Source: Isoetes taiwanensis
Taxonomy: Eukaryota; Streptophyta; Lycopodiopsida; Isoetales; Isoetaceae
Length of the DNA stretch: 64,000 bases
NCBI GenBank assembly: GCA_021234155.1
Contig: JAJEKV010000674.1
Span: 1 to 64,000, forward strand
Reading direction: 5' to 3'
The notes beneath the pieces are model-generated. The model was not told the DNA's origin. It did no database searches and saw nothing but the letters and a program-made list of their open reading frames with translations. This document shows, in pieces, positions 46,773 to 59,611 of the stretch. A program made the translations under genes and the position numbers. Positions within the stretch are counted from its first letter, which is position 1; every line of letters begins with the position of its first letter.

Positions 46773-49183
46773 TTATGAAAGAAATAGACGAGTGCACTGC
46801 TCCTTTGTATCATCTGGACTTGTCACTGTAGAACAGAGAGTAGCTTCTCAATAAATATTGATGCTACACACTTGAATAAAATAAGGGCAGAGAGCAAGAT
46901 TTACCAGTATGACCGATTGTGCGCTCAGACATAAAAATTTCGTGATCATTCCCTCCCTGAAAAAATATGTCGCCTTTGTAAGATTGAAGAATGTGACGGT
47001 AGATACAATCTTAAAGTACCAACCATTTTCATGCAGATAACCCTTAACAGTGTATTGAATACAATAACATACCTTGTACGTCTTATCCCCAAAAAAATGT
47101 ATCTCATTAAATTCTTCTAGAAACTGTAAACAATAAGTCTTATCCCAGCCTCGAGGGAAAACCTGGAGAGAAAAGCATAGATCAGGTAGAGAGAAAAGGG
47201 AAATGTAGAATTATAAGAAATTGGCCATAAGGTCTCTTACATCAAAGCTTATCTGCCCACCAATTGAAAAGGTTAGATTAAGATGTGCAAACTTCTCCTT
47301 TAATATTTCAACCATTTTGGGCCGCACATTATGTACCTGCAAAATCATGCAGTTCCCATCTTTATCCAATTTTTCAATAATAAGGGTTCCTGAATATTAA
47401 GCTACTGTTATCCACACATGCCTTATCATATTCCTCAAAATTGTCCCGTTCTTCCTGACTGCAATTGCGACCAATGGGCGATACATTCAACATTCCAGTT
47501 CTAAACTCAATAAAGGTTCCTCTGCAAGTGCCAACAAACAGTATGCCAATTATTTAACATTATGAAAAAATTCTTCCAACATGACCTTCAGTTACCTTTT
47601 GATCGGAATATCAAGATCCGCAATATAGTGTAGAGTGAAATTGATGAATTCCTGTAAACGAAATTGTTAAAGACATGACTCGTTTTTAATAAGAACGGAA
47701 CAAAATATTTGAACAATTATTTACCTTTAAACCTTTCTCCCCCATATAGTCCTTCAAACTCTGTTTCAATAAAAGATTTTGCAAATAAATTCCTTTCTTC
47801 CTGATAATTTATCTATTAAGTCATCTTTACAAATAATTCTCAAGCTAGCAATTCATTTTAGGGGCCCCTAGCCCCTACCTTCATGCTGGTACATGCATTC
47901 TATTACTGTGATTGCCCCAAATAAATTTAGATTGTTCGCATACAAACCTTGTTACCTATTACTACCCCAGACTTGTGTGCAACGAGACCATTTTCTGAAA
48001 AAACATAGTCATAATCCAAGACAGCTGCCAAGGACAATAGGAAAGGAATAAGAATATAGACTAAAGTTTCCATAAGCATCCAAACAAACATTACCATTTT
48101 TTCCGAGCTGTTCAGATATCTTAGAAAGGTCCGAACCTCCAACTACCCCAACAGAAACAACCTGAAGTAGTATGCATTCCACAAGTCAAACAAAATAGAA
48201 CGTGTCAAACAGACTGCAAAGTAAATATGCATCACCTTTCGGAGATCTTGCAAGAATTGTAACATGTCGATTGTCGCAACCTATAAAGATGTTCCAATTA
48301 CTAGAGATCCCAATGAATAACATCAACAACAAATAAATTTAAGATTCTGATTTAGATAAGTGAAGATGGGGGTACAATGGCTTCAAAATATGCAGACATG
48401 TCTCAATTATTATTGTCTTACCATCTGCACGGTGCATGGTACCGATACTGGTGCTTTGCCAAAGCTCAAAGGTAATGAACATGCATAGCTATTCTTTCTT
48501 TCCAACAGTGAATCTTTGATTCAGCAGTAGGGTAAAACGAAATTTCGTGAAGTGAAAGTGCTTGCAAGTGAAATGAGAGATGCTAAGGCTAGGCAGCTTC
48601 CTTTTGGATCCGCTTAGGAATGGAAGAGAGAGATGTCAGCAATAGCTTATAACTATATGAGCAAAGCAAAGTAAATGTTCTTGCTGCAAACAAGCAATGA
48701 ATATTGCCAATACAGAAAAATGCCACACTGATTTTTGCCAGCAGAAATATGGCGAATTCCTTGGTGAAGGTTAAATTAGTAGTCTTTATTTACTCCTCCC
48801 AAGCTACAGTCTTGGAATGTAAGTGAAATGTGGATGAGATTCAGATCATCAGAAGGCTTCACGTTTGCAGCCTTCTCTGACACTGACTTCATTGCTTGGC
48901 CAGTGAGGTGAAGGACTGGAGACAGACATAATGAATAAAATGCTGGCAAAAACTAAAGCAGCGAGATTAATAACCCAAGTCAGTTTTCTCACTGGTACAG
49001 ATATCATAACAATTATGCGATTTAACGTCCAGTGAAATATGCAAGCTTTTCTAGCATGATAGGCTAACAAACAAGCATATACATCAAAAGATTAAACCAA
49101 GACTTTGGGCATACCTTCCTTGGCAGAGATAATGTGCCATCAACATCAAAGAGAGCAATCACGCCTGGCTTACGTGCTCCCAT
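46773..49183 (-). CDS. PMM: Phosphomannomutase
   Basis: Eleven exons on minus (49115-49183, 48236-48280, 48095-48161, 47948-48024, 47725-47760, 47596-47651, 47422-47521, 47241-47336, 47073-47162, 46905-46956, 46773-46825) join in frame to 246 residues, the length of plant PMM. The haloacid-dehalogenase nucleophile motif FDVDGTL is at residues 12-18. Also present are [66 protein letters not shown] and [19 protein letters not shown] converts mannose-6-phosphate to mannose-1-phosphate in the cytosol, feeding GDP-mannose for glycosylation and ascorbate synthesis. Intron 7 has a GC donor (AAG|GCATGT); the others are GT-AG. All key residues are present. It is head-to-head with the STK19-like gene. 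Confidence 0.96.
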
Positions 49184-50051
49184 TGTGTATTTTGCCTAGC
49201 AAAAACATGTAAATGCTTTATAATAGCAATCACTTTAACATATGCTCCCAAATTTTGTCTGCATCGAAACAACCAGAAGGTTGTAAAGGGTAGAAGTATA
49301 GCTTCCACTTCCTCTACCGCAACTAGATTTAGTGTAGAGCATTATAGAGAATTAAATCCCTAGCAGCAACAGAGATTCAAACAACAAAATTAAGACTTTT
49401 GAGTCATTTGTAAAAATAAGATCTGAAATTTTGCATCAAAGGATCCAGAGTTTTGGAGACCATTGATGACAGCATGAACGAACACAAACACTATCTGGCT
49501 ACGTGCTAATTGATTGAGTCCTGGAAACATATGATTTCTCACCTGTTTTGATGTTGAGGTTGGGTTTTTGACAATTTCAGTCTTGATGGAGTGTTGCAAA
49601 GGCAGAGTATTGAAGCTGAAAGCCCAGCGCACAAAGAAGCCTAAACCAATACAAAATTTGGTTACCAAACGCGTTTCGACCAAACACTGGAAGATAGCTG
49701 AAGCGTTGGAAGGATGAAGAAGGGACCAACTAACTGCTACACTGTCTGGCAATAGTTGTCATAGCATCCTCCTGAACTACCAGAAACAGGGAAAGCACAT
49801 GGGTACACAATATTCAACTCCCAGACAGGTGCTTTCTGGCGGATCGAATGGAGCCACACATTGTACGTGGTCCCATTATCAATCTGAAAACCCATTCCAA
49901 CAAAAATTCAAGCAAAACGTGGAATTGTCGGTGCTTTTTTGGATGTCCGGCCGGTGTATCCGGCCTAATGGGGATGCTTTATTATACAGTGTATTGTACG
50001 TATATATTGTATGCCCAGCATTTCCTTTTTCCTTGAATTCTTCTCCGGGAA
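49184..50051. promoter_or_regulatory. Shared upstream region of the divergent phosphomannomutase and STK19-like genes
   Basis: 867 bp separate the two start codons. It must hold both promoters and 5' UTRs, possibly with UTR introns. The minus-strand frame 49390-49752 has no recognised motif. A TATATATTGTATG stretch at 50000-50012 lies ~45 bp before the STK19-like ATG. No further element could be assigned. Confidence 0.5.
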
Positions 50052-51717
50052 ATGGCTGGTTCCAACAAAAAGCGAAATACCTCTGTAGGCGGAGACGATT
50101 CTATACCCAAAAGGCTGAAGCATCATCAATCTCAAACTGCTGATTCAAATCCTGCTTCTCCAGGTCTGTTCTCTTAGCCTTTACACACTATAAAATTAGG
50201 GTTTTTGATGCTTGTACCTACTCAATTATGACAGACGAGGCAGAAAGTGCTAATATGGCAGATGATGAAGGAATTCTATCAGATACAGTGGTCGCTTTGA
50301 AGATGATGCATAGTCAATTCCCTAAAATTGAGAAGGTAGGTAATCAATAGATATCAAAAAACCACAAAATTTGCTATACAGATTCCGATTTTCAAGGTCT
50401 TTCAAGTTTTTTCAAGTTATAGCATCTTGTACAGGTATGTGTGCAGCCGTTCGTGCTTCGGTCCCAGCTTTATAGTAGCATCACTGATCGTACTGCTGTT
50501 GACCGTGAACTGGAGGTATTTAGTAATTTGGCTTTTACAAGCATAAGTATTACATTTTACAAATGAACCTAGCACTTTGTATTCAAGTGAGTGTCCATAG
50601 CATCACATTCTTTTCTGAAGTTCATTTTATAGGTCTCATTTAAAAAAAACTACAACTGATATTTATTTGCTCTATGCATACATCACTTGTAAAAGACCTA
50701 TGAGATACTGCGAGTATAGATAATCTGACTTGAGGTTCTACCACTTTTAGGAAAATGACCATATTTTGTGCAGCTTCTCTCTCCAGGCACTAAGACGGCG
50801 GCAAGAAGTGAGGATGTTTAAGCTGAGTTGTGGTCAGGATGACTTTGCTATCATGTTTTTTGACGATTATATTCATCAGGTATTATGGAATTTCCTTGTT
50901 TGATGACACATCAGAATTTCTGCTCTCTTATTTCTCAAATTTGGCTCATTTAACAGCCCACATAGAACAGTAAATTGAAACTTGTCATTCTGTAATATGA
51001 ACAGCTTGATGCTGCAAGAGAGCGGATGGAATCCAAGCATAAAGATGATAGGACGAAAGTGTTGGAATGGTTCAAATTATTTGTCATATGCACCTGCACA
51101 GAAGTTCATATCCCCCATGCTGACCTAGTATGTGTTATTTCCCATCCATCTAAATTTCGGAATTGTTTTTCTCAATACATTTAAAAAGTGCCCTTTATAC
51201 ATGCCAGATTATGTTACTCTCAAATGGAGGTCCTGTCAACGATGAACAGATATCTGTTCTTATCAATGCAGGGCTTTTGGTTGGTACTCATGACTTAGTA
51301 GCTCTTGGCCTGCCATTTAGGAATATGGATTTTAATGAAGGCATTTTGTAACTTTTTGGATTCATCATCTGACAGGTAAGGAAGCTTTCAGATGAAGAAT
51401 CCTACTGGTTTTCTATTCCAAATGTAGGCTTCTTGGTGAAGAGCTTAGTGCAGGTAAATTTCCTTTAATGCATGGTCTGGTCTTTCATGAATAAAAATTT
51501 GCATCCATGTTATTAATGAAATCAGGGACGGAAGGAGCTTTTGCAATTTCTAAGCAGGAGACGGTATAAAGAAATGCTCCTGACGGCACTTGAGAAGAGA
51601 AAGCTTCGGTTTTCTTCATTTGATATGCGTTTTCATGTACGTGATTTGTTAGGGTCTCACCACCTTATGGCAGAAGGAACCCCTAGTGGTGTGCTCATTA
51701 GACTTTCGCAGAGTTAA
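50052..51717 (+). CDS. STK19 homologue: STK19-like winged-helix protein
   Basis: Eight exons (50052-50163, 50235-50335, 50435-50515, 50787-50879, 51005-51127, 51208-51279, 51376-51453, 51526-51717) join in frame to about 283 residues. A polar, basic N-terminus (SNKKRNTSVGG, IPKRLKHHQ) could act as a nuclear signal. The rest matches the STK19 fold: LYSSITDRTAVDRELEALRR, KLSCGQDDFAIMFFDDYI, LLSNGGPVNDEQISVLINAG, ESYWFSIPNVGFLVKSL and GRKELLQFLSRRRYKEMLL. Human STK19 was first called a kinase but is a winged-helix DNA-binding protein linked to transcription-coupled repair; the plant role is inferred. All introns are GT-AG. No damage. Confidence 0.88.
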
Positions 51718-52352
51718 GAAACAAAATTGATTTGAAATATTCACTCCAAGATGAGTTGCATGTTAGATACAAGCATTGGAATAAGAGGACTGCGACATTG
51801 TCAAGGACAAGCTGCATTCAGAGATTCAAATCTTAAGATCTGAGACCTTGGATTAGAGACGCATAATGACATAAGAAAGTTGTCTACGCTGTCATAATAA
51901 CAAGCATTTCTTATGTTTAAATGGCGTAATCTAAGGGCGAAATCACACTTGCATTTAAGCCCAAACCAATAAAAAATTGGAAAGGCACCCATGGGCACTG
52001 TCCAACACAACCTTATCACACTAGAGCCCGTCCAAACCAAAAAAGAAATTTTATGCATCAGTAGACCTAGGATGCCCCCATATGCATCAGTAGACCTGTT
52101 ACACTCTGCCATAATGTCTACTGTCAGACATAAATTATTATGAACAGTGGTTGCATCCATTGGTTCCTCTAGCTCCTCCTCAAACTCTTCTGGATGATTC
52201 TGACGAAAATCCCATTCTTTCTCCAGTATTTTTTCATACCATATGCTAAACAACTCTCATGCCTTATCTGACCCGCTACCATTCTCGTTGAGCAACGCCT
52301 CGACTTGTGATAGTTTGAATGTGAGCGCCTTTGTAGCGGCTTTATATGCAAG
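51718..52352 (-). pseudogene. Transposon- or gene-derived coding fragment with one in-frame TGA
   Basis: On minus, a frame from about 52335 reads TKALTFKLSQVEALLNENGS, then a TGA, then ELFSIWYEKILEKEWDFRQN and a Glu-rich EEFEEELEEPMD, and stays open to 51801. The single TGA is one C-to-T step from Arg. No family recognised. The fragment abuts the palindromic minisatellite at 52353, and the two together may be one mobile unit inserted between the STK19-like gene and its neighbour. Confidence 0.4.
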
Positions 52353-52765
52353 AGAGATTAACACCGTGGCAACGATGCGAAAATAGCACTTTCTTAATTT
52401 ATGCTATACACATATTCGCACCGTGGCTACGATGCGAAAATAACACTTTCTTAATTTATGCTATACACAAATTCGCACCATGGGTACGGTGCGAAAACAA
52501 CACTTCCATAATTTATGCTATGCTCAATTTTGCACCGTGGTTACGGTGCAAAAATACCAGCTTCCCTATTTTATGCTATGCATATTTTTGCATTGTTGTT
52601 ACGGTGCGAAAACAACACTTCTTTATTTTATGATATTCACAATTTTGCACCGTGGCTACGGTGTAAAAATAACACGTCCATATTTTATGATATCCACAAT
52701 TTCGCGTACAAAAATACAACTTCCATATTTTGTGTTATACACAATTTCGCACCGTAGCTACTTTA
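52353..52765. repeat. 57-bp minisatellite carrying a 24-bp palindrome
   Basis: About seven units (starts near 52354, 52419, 52476, 52532, 52589, 52647 and 52705) each hold GCACCGTGGCTACGGTGC flanked by TTC/GAA, almost a perfect palindrome, then an AT-rich stretch (ACTTTCTTAATTTATGCTAT). Because 57 is a multiple of three, long repetitive open frames appear; they are not genes. Confidence 0.85.
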
Positions 52766-52843
52766 AGTTTTATGTTACAACGAAAGCAAACCTTTGCAAT
52801 TAATATACAATAGATCTCCAATTAATCATCACTTATATTTATA

Positions 52844-54043
52844 TTACACAGATATGACTTTTGGTGGCATGCATGACCCCAATTTATAGCATTTTTCTCT
52901 GCACTTTCCCACCTTCTGGCCGTCTGTCATAAAATAGAAGAAATTTAAGTCTGTCTCAAACTCTAATTGCTGCCGAACACCGAATAGAGACCACTCGCTC
53001 TTCGCTCTGAGACTTCTGAACGGCTGATTATCCTTATGAATGTTTAAGTCTATGACAACGGAATGAGTGTCATCATTGTCATCTTGTTCTATAGAAATAC
53101 AAACGTATTTTCTTCCTTCACGGATATTTCGCCATCTCCTATACTTAAAAGTGACATACAGTATTTGCTTCCGAATGCAATATCCGAATGCAATATCTGA
53201 ACCGAACCGTGTCTCGACTTATCCTTCATTCAGTAGATCCAGCTCCATCGTGAAGTCGAGCACTCCAACCTTCAAGAAATAGACTATTCACCGACTGTTG
53301 AACTGTAAACATCTTCAAGGTCTTCTTAACATTGTCGACGCTCTTGAATAAGGCAATGAACAGATCAATTCCTAAATTTATGTTCACATGCCCGCAGACT
53401 CCTCCCTTCTTCTTCAATGCCGTGAACATTTCCTGCGACAACTTACTCCGTGCTAGTAAGATAGAAGTGGCATCCAGAGGCCTGCAGTATAGACCGGACA
53501 GGCTGGGCAATGGAAGCTCAATAAGCTTGGATCTTCGTGGAGAGTATTCATACCTCCAGAACCATATATCCCTTTCTCTGAGCTGCACTAGTGTGCTACC
53601 TTCGAAAAACAAGGAGCCCATATCTTGATGAAAGCAATGGAATAAACTACTTATCGAGTGTGAAGAGACTGTGTTCTCCACATCAGATATACACAAACCT
53701 GAGAGAATAGGAATGAACTGGATAAGTAACTGAATTAATTTAGATATGGATTTCATAGAAGTACATACTTACAATTTGCTTCTAACCGTGAAAAAGTTCG
53801 TCGCTTGCTTATTTTTTCTTTTGCCATATCTGTTGGAATGTATACATGCCTCTCTTGTACAAATATCTCTTTGCCTGATCGAAAACCGACCACCAAAGCC
53901 TTCCAATGTGCAGAAACATCATTTCTCCTGCATCTTTTGACTCGCCATTCACCTCGCATTCTGGGTTGGAGTGTAACAAAGCTCCCTGTCAACACCACGA
54001 AGCTTTCAAAGTCATTTCCGACTGTGATAGAGCTTATACCCAT
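52844..54043 (-). CDS. Unrecognised 350-residue protein gene, intact
   Basis: Three exons on minus (53773-54043, 53270-53698, 52844-53196) with GT-AG introns of 74 and 73 bp keep frame exactly and give 350 residues. The N-terminus reads MGISSITVGNDFESFVVLTG, followed by an Arg-rich stretch (RMRGEWRVKRCRRND). The middle has DIWFWRYEYSPRRSKL, SGLYCRPLD and a helical KSVDNVKKTLKMF. The C-terminal exon has YVTFKYRRWRN, ISIEQDDNDD and a Cys pair (GKCREKC). No signal peptide or membrane segment is apparent. A 13-bp tandem duplication (GATATTGCATTCG) lies at the start of exon 3. I recognise no family. It is convergent with the STK19-like gene. The exon model rests on frame continuity and splice consensus. 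Confidence 0.7.
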
Positions 54044-54401
54044 CTAGAGTCACAGAATTCAAATCAGAATGTGGAGCGGATTCGAAATACTAGGAAAGGC
54101 TCAGCGGTTTTACCTTGATCGAAGCTTTTCTGTGGTCGAAACTCACTTTGGCGCAGGTCGAACCTATTCCCGAGAAAATCGAAGTTCCCTTGGCGCGGGC
54201 AATTGATCTTCGCGCAAACTCTGTTGAAGAAAACACCTGAGCGGGAATTGAGGGCGGGAGCTAACGGTCATAATTGCTACGTGTGTAATCGACACCGGCT
54301 AGAGAGGGCGAATATTCTTGAAGCTTACGTCGCGATTGACACGGAATGGCGAAACCAAGGCTCGGTAAAAAAACTCTGTACAAGCTCGGCTCTCCATTGG
54401 C
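54044..54401. other. Upstream region of the 350-residue gene, bordering the retrotransposon
   Basis: Contains GGCGCG-like words (54151, 54193) and 'CTTGATCGAAG/GAAAATCGAAG' repeats, consistent with a promoter and 5' UTR for the minus-strand gene. The LTR starts at 54402, about 360 bp from the start codon. Confidence 0.4.
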
Positions 54402-56070
54402 TGTGACGCTCCCTTCATATATACGACACCCAGCCGTATACAGGGACTTTCCCCTCCAACTAGCCATGAGCAGGGCCCTCCGTCTATTTCGGGCCATCTA
54501 TGAAATGATGCCCGAAAGAAGGACACGAAGGGGTCATTCGGCCCACGCCTTCAATGGGACTCCTACGTCGCGGAAGCATGAATACAAGGGTTAGCACACA
54601 GCATAAATCATATATAAATAACCACCACGAAGGGTGGCGCATCCATCCAAATACCAACGGCATAGAATATGCATCTAAACCTAAGAAAACACCCAAACCC
54701 CGGGTTCTACCCCGACTCGGACTCGGTGAGGGATGGTGACGGTTGGGCCTCAAGAGATCGGCCGGTAGAAGTCTTGGCATGGCGTTATCGGCATAGAACT
54801 TCGGCTAGGGTTGACCACTCCATCCGCCCCTCCCATGTGCACACTTTGCGGATGGGTCAATTCACGCTATGGCTTTGCTATAGCCTTAGGGAGACGCAGG
54901 TTCAAGGTATCACCCTTTGAGCCTACTCGGGTTCATGGCGCCTGGTCCGATGAGGGCGGGAAGCGTCCCCTTCAGAATCACGGTGGTTCCATGGGTGAGC
55001 TAGAGAATGCGTGCGCTTACGGCGACCCCGCATCCGTGCCCGACTTACTCACCCTAAATCTACTCAAAGTGCATGGTGCCCCATACGGGTCACACCACTA
55101 CACCCGGGGAGTGTCGGACCCATACCCGCCCTCTCCGTGGCCAGGGCCATCAGGCCTAGCCCTTTGTAGGAGTCCGGGGAGCCTTGTATGTTCGTGCGGG
55201 GACCCCACCCCCACTTCACTGCTTGTGTTCCTTGTGCGGTGCTAAGCCGGTCCATAGCGTCTATGACCCGGTGGGCTCTTGTACCGCAGCATAATATTGG
55301 GAATTACTGGGGTTTTATCTAGGAACATACTAACGATATGAGTTCGGAGGTCTCTACCCGCCCTTATTTCCCCATTTCAGTGATACCATACAAAGAACTA
55401 TCAATCCATCCTTTTTAGGAACCAAACCCGAATCGAATATAAAGAGAACTTACCTTTACAATCAAGGGTTAGTTCCTACCATTAAAACACGAGAGAGAAA
55501 GTGAGAACATCACAACAAGTGCCCAGGGCGCTACCTAGAATTCACAACTAAACTACTACCAACGGTGTTTGTTTGGACCCGTTATCGTGGGGTGCTTCCA
55601 TAGTCTTTGTCTGACGAAGGGTGGCAGCAATGACTAGGGGTTGTTTAGTGATTTTGGTGAGGTCGACAACAGTCCTTGAAGCTCAGTTTGCTCCTTGGGC
55701 GCCGGCCTTGATCCTTGGGCTTCGGCCAAGATCCTTGGTATTTCAATTTGCTCCTTGGAGCCCCGGCTCCTCTCCTCCATCTCCGGCTGCTCCTAATTCG
55801 AATTGGGGCACAAAAGCCCTAATTTGGGTGTCCAAAATGGAAACCATGCCTTGCCCAATCGATTTGGGCCAAGTGGCACCCCTTGTTGGTGCTAATTAAC
55901 TAATTTAGCTTAATTAGGGTAATTAGGCTATATACTTTATAATTATCCACAATGGATTTATTAACATAGCTAAATAAAACCATTGTGGTCGATGCCCACT
56001 TAGCCAATTACCCCCATATATCCTAGTGGCGTGTCGTGCATCATTATACCGTATGAATGCAGGCGTCACA
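54402..56070 (-). repeat. 3' LTR (1669 bp)
   Basis: Starts TG and ends CA with short terminal inverted repeats (TGTGACGC / GCGTCACA). The first ~1.05 kb aligns with 62924-64000 with several substitutions and small indels. It includes a GC-rich middle (54690-55270) and poly-A-like AT-rich end. Confidence 0.8.
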
Positions 56071-59000
56071 TTCTCCCCACCTTAAAATGATCTTCGTCCT
56101 CGAAGATCGGGACTATTATTGTTGCAGGGTGACACATCATGATCATCGCTTAGGAGTGTTAAAAGTGAGCGGTGAAAGTTTGTGGAAGTGTCCTTTGTTT
56201 CATCTGTGGTGACGAGCTCACACTCTATCTATGTTAGAAAGCATTCTTTCTATAGATACAGTGTGCGATTATATATTAAAGGCGGTATAGATATAAAGAA
56301 CTTCCATTTGTTGTTATATTATAATCTGAGTTATTAACCCTCATGAGCGATTAATAGAAAGTCATTCTAATCATATTAACTTTTTGTGTGTATATGTATT
56401 ATATTCTCCCTTCACTTTACAATTTCGTTTTCCTATTTTGGTACAATTTTAACAACTCATATATTGCTATTGTGAGTGTTTAGATGCCTCTGACATTTAT
56501 AGTTACCCTTTAATAGAATTATATATTGTACCGTATATTCCATTTTGACCTATATACGTTAACGTTATCTAAGTCTCGTTATTCCCTTAGGAGTTTGTGT
56601 AAGACATACATACTTATCCCCTTCTATTATATTTGATTATGTGTTTAATAACTTGCTGATTATCTTTAATGTTTCCACAATCACACTTTCTATCTTTAGC
56701 ATAGATTGCAGTCACATGAGGACACATATTAATTCATTGGTTATGTTTGTACATTTACCGAGGGCGTCCGATATTCTTATATTTGAATTACTTATTTATT
56801 TTATTGTTATTTTCATAAATTTATCACACATACAGTACAGTGCGGTGGCGTATACATTCAACGTAATTGGTACCGCCCGGTCGCTATCCGGCGATTGCTA
56901 TGGCTATGCAATGCGTCTGTATCACGAAGGCGATTCGCGACTATGGTGTTCACGGGCGGAAGCATCGAAACCATCATTGGTGCATACGAGCCTGTTAGAT
57001 GATGATAAGCGAGGAGGTCGGGGCTCCTACTTGAAGTAGAAGTCTTTGAATGTTGGGAATAAGGAGTGTTAAGATATCCCTAATTTGGATGGATACTGAG
57101 AAAAATTGGTATGGCGATGTTTGGTATCTAAGTGAAATCTTTGGACCTAAAAATTACGAGGATTGATGTATGATGCGGCATCTAGGTTGCTATTCAATGT
57201 AGAAGGATTTGGATATAGCACGATATATATCGGTGGAGAAGTGGTTTATGATTATCTACTATAGACCATGTTAAGGAGGTACTATGCCAAGGTGGAAGCT
57301 GGATTATAAGTACCCAGCTCACGAGAGGGAAAACACTTTAAAAGTGTAGGTTTGATTAGGTGGAGCGGTAGAGAATAATGTGTATGAGGATGTTGATCCA
57401 TAAATTATGGATTATAAATTACACATATATTGTGTTTGGTAAAGAGATTGATGTTCTGAGGTGTGAAACAAAGGCGCAAGATTATAGGCGACTAAGAAGA
57501 CCCACGTAGGCGCGTGAATACACTTAATAACGTTGGTCAAATGCATGATCCTTATGCAGGGTGAAAATTAAAGAAATGGCCAGATCCTATGTCGGCCGGG
57601 GGTATGTAGACGCCGGATAAGAGACTGGACAATAGTGTGGGACGTAGTTTTCCCACAAGGTGAAGAGAGCTGAGGTCGAGCCCGACGGCAGGAATAAGCA
57701 TTCTCGTAAGACTGCTGGAATGGAAGACGAGAATTGCTAGCAAAGGGTGCAAACCGTCTGAAAGCTACAAAGTATGTTGGAGCTCTGTGAAGCTTATTCT
57801 ATGAAGGAAAGTTGACGTTGAACTAATGATACATTAGGAAGGCAAGTAATGTACCCACCCACGACAAGTGGGAGACAAGAGGTGCTTGAAAGTTGTTGTA
57901 AACAATGTTTCAAATATAGAGAGTTTGGAGGGACACTTTGAAGAGACCAAAGCCTGGAATATGAAGAAGGGAGGCATCCAATGAACATCTCGCCAAGGAG
58001 GATGTGCTCTGGACTTGGTATCGTGTGTGCATCCAGAGGAGTAGTTCAGCGTTGGTAGATGTGTATTAGGACCATTTACTAGGAACATAGCTAAAAAAGA
58101 TAGGGTATATACTAGAACTTTTTAGTTCACATATATGAATCTGAGGAGGTAATGAAGATAAGAATTCCTATAGTAGACATCAAGTATGGCCACTAGGAAC
58201 TTAGGGTGGCATGTGCCCCTATGGAATTTATGACTAGGCGTGAGGACCAAGGCAACCTAAGGATAGAGAGTCTAGAAGGTGTGGTGTGAAATCCACAGCA
58301 TATATAGGAGAAGCATCTAGGCTACGTCAACGAATCATATATGAGTCAAGAGTTAGGGTTGGTGCACACATGTTACTATATCTCATAATAACAGCGTAGT
58401 GGTTTTAGGATGTTTGAAGGATTTAGTAGTATTACATACTACACTAGCGAGGATATCAAGGATGTCGATTGTGACATCGGATGTATGTCATATTACGAGA
58501 TAATAGACTATTAGGTACAAGGCGAGGGAAATATTACTTGACAAGGTTCTGAAGGAGCATAATGATATGCTTATATCACGAGGTATTGGGTTATTAGGTA
58601 TGCTTTACGAGAGATAAGCATTCAAGTTATCGAATGGTTAGAGTTGATTATCTTAGATATATGTCGTACTAAGGAAGGCGAGAAAAGTTTAAATAAGTGA
58701 GAATAGCTAGAGTAAGTCTAGCATATACGGTGATGTTCGTTCAAAAACATCAGAGGATGGTTGGAGCGGTATTGGAATAACCGATAATGAGAGCTTAACT
58801 ACTCAAAGGTTCTAGATACCAATGTATTAGTTCAACGTTATAAGCTAAGAGCATTTATTTGGTTTTGGGAATGAAAAGATATATAAGAATATCGCGTCCC
58901 CTGATGGAAGATAAGAAGGAGTCACGATGACTTTGGCGATTATACCAAAAAAGCGGTCAAGAAGAGGGCGTTACATAGGAATTCCAAGTCCCGATAAAAT

Positions 59001-59465
59001 CAAGGCGAGGTGTATTGATCGAAGCGGTTAAGGTTATATAGACCGGTAGTCCATATAATCGAAGAGTTACCCTACACGCGGTGAACAATTCTAGGTACTG
59101 AAGTAGGTAGCTGGAGGATCCGTTTCCTTGCGGCATAGACCCGTTAGAGATTATGACTTCGAAACTCTTAAGAGGGTAAGGAATTGGATAATCATATGGC
59201 GGTTACTAACGAAGATTGAAACATTGGATTTTCCTATTAGAAGGCCAGGGGGTTTTAGTGCCTCCGCTTCATTATGAGGGAGCCAAAGGCGACAACATTC
59301 AAAGGGATCAAAAGTTGAGTTTGACATGCTAACTTAAGATAAATAGGTTAGGTGTGACAAAACATGGTGAAACGCAAATTAACTGAAGGAACCTTTAGAA
59401 AAGGCCTTGGACCGTGGTAGAAACCTTTGGAACTATGGCATAATCCCATGGGAAAATTATAGTTT

Positions 59466-59611
59466 ATGTACGGGGTTAAAAGTACCATAAGTTTAAATTC
59501 ATCCCTTTTAGATCAACCCCTTAGGTTAAGATACTCCATGGTGGCGTACCTTTATTGGGTGGCGATGTCGACTTATCTATACATATACCATATAAATACA
59601 TGGGCGTCACA
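59466..59611 (-). repeat. End of a second, related LTR
   Basis: ATGGGCGTCACATTCACCCC resembles the junction at 56070 (GCAGGCGTCACATTCTCCCC). Read on minus, TTTTCTAAGAGGGGTGAA is a polypurine tract followed by TGTGACGCCC. The left limit of this LTR is not visible. Confidence 0.5.

Noticed and set aside
52346-52803. Three overlapping repetitive open frames
   Set aside because: The 57-bp period is divisible by three, so stops are avoided by chance; the peptides simply repeat the minisatellite.
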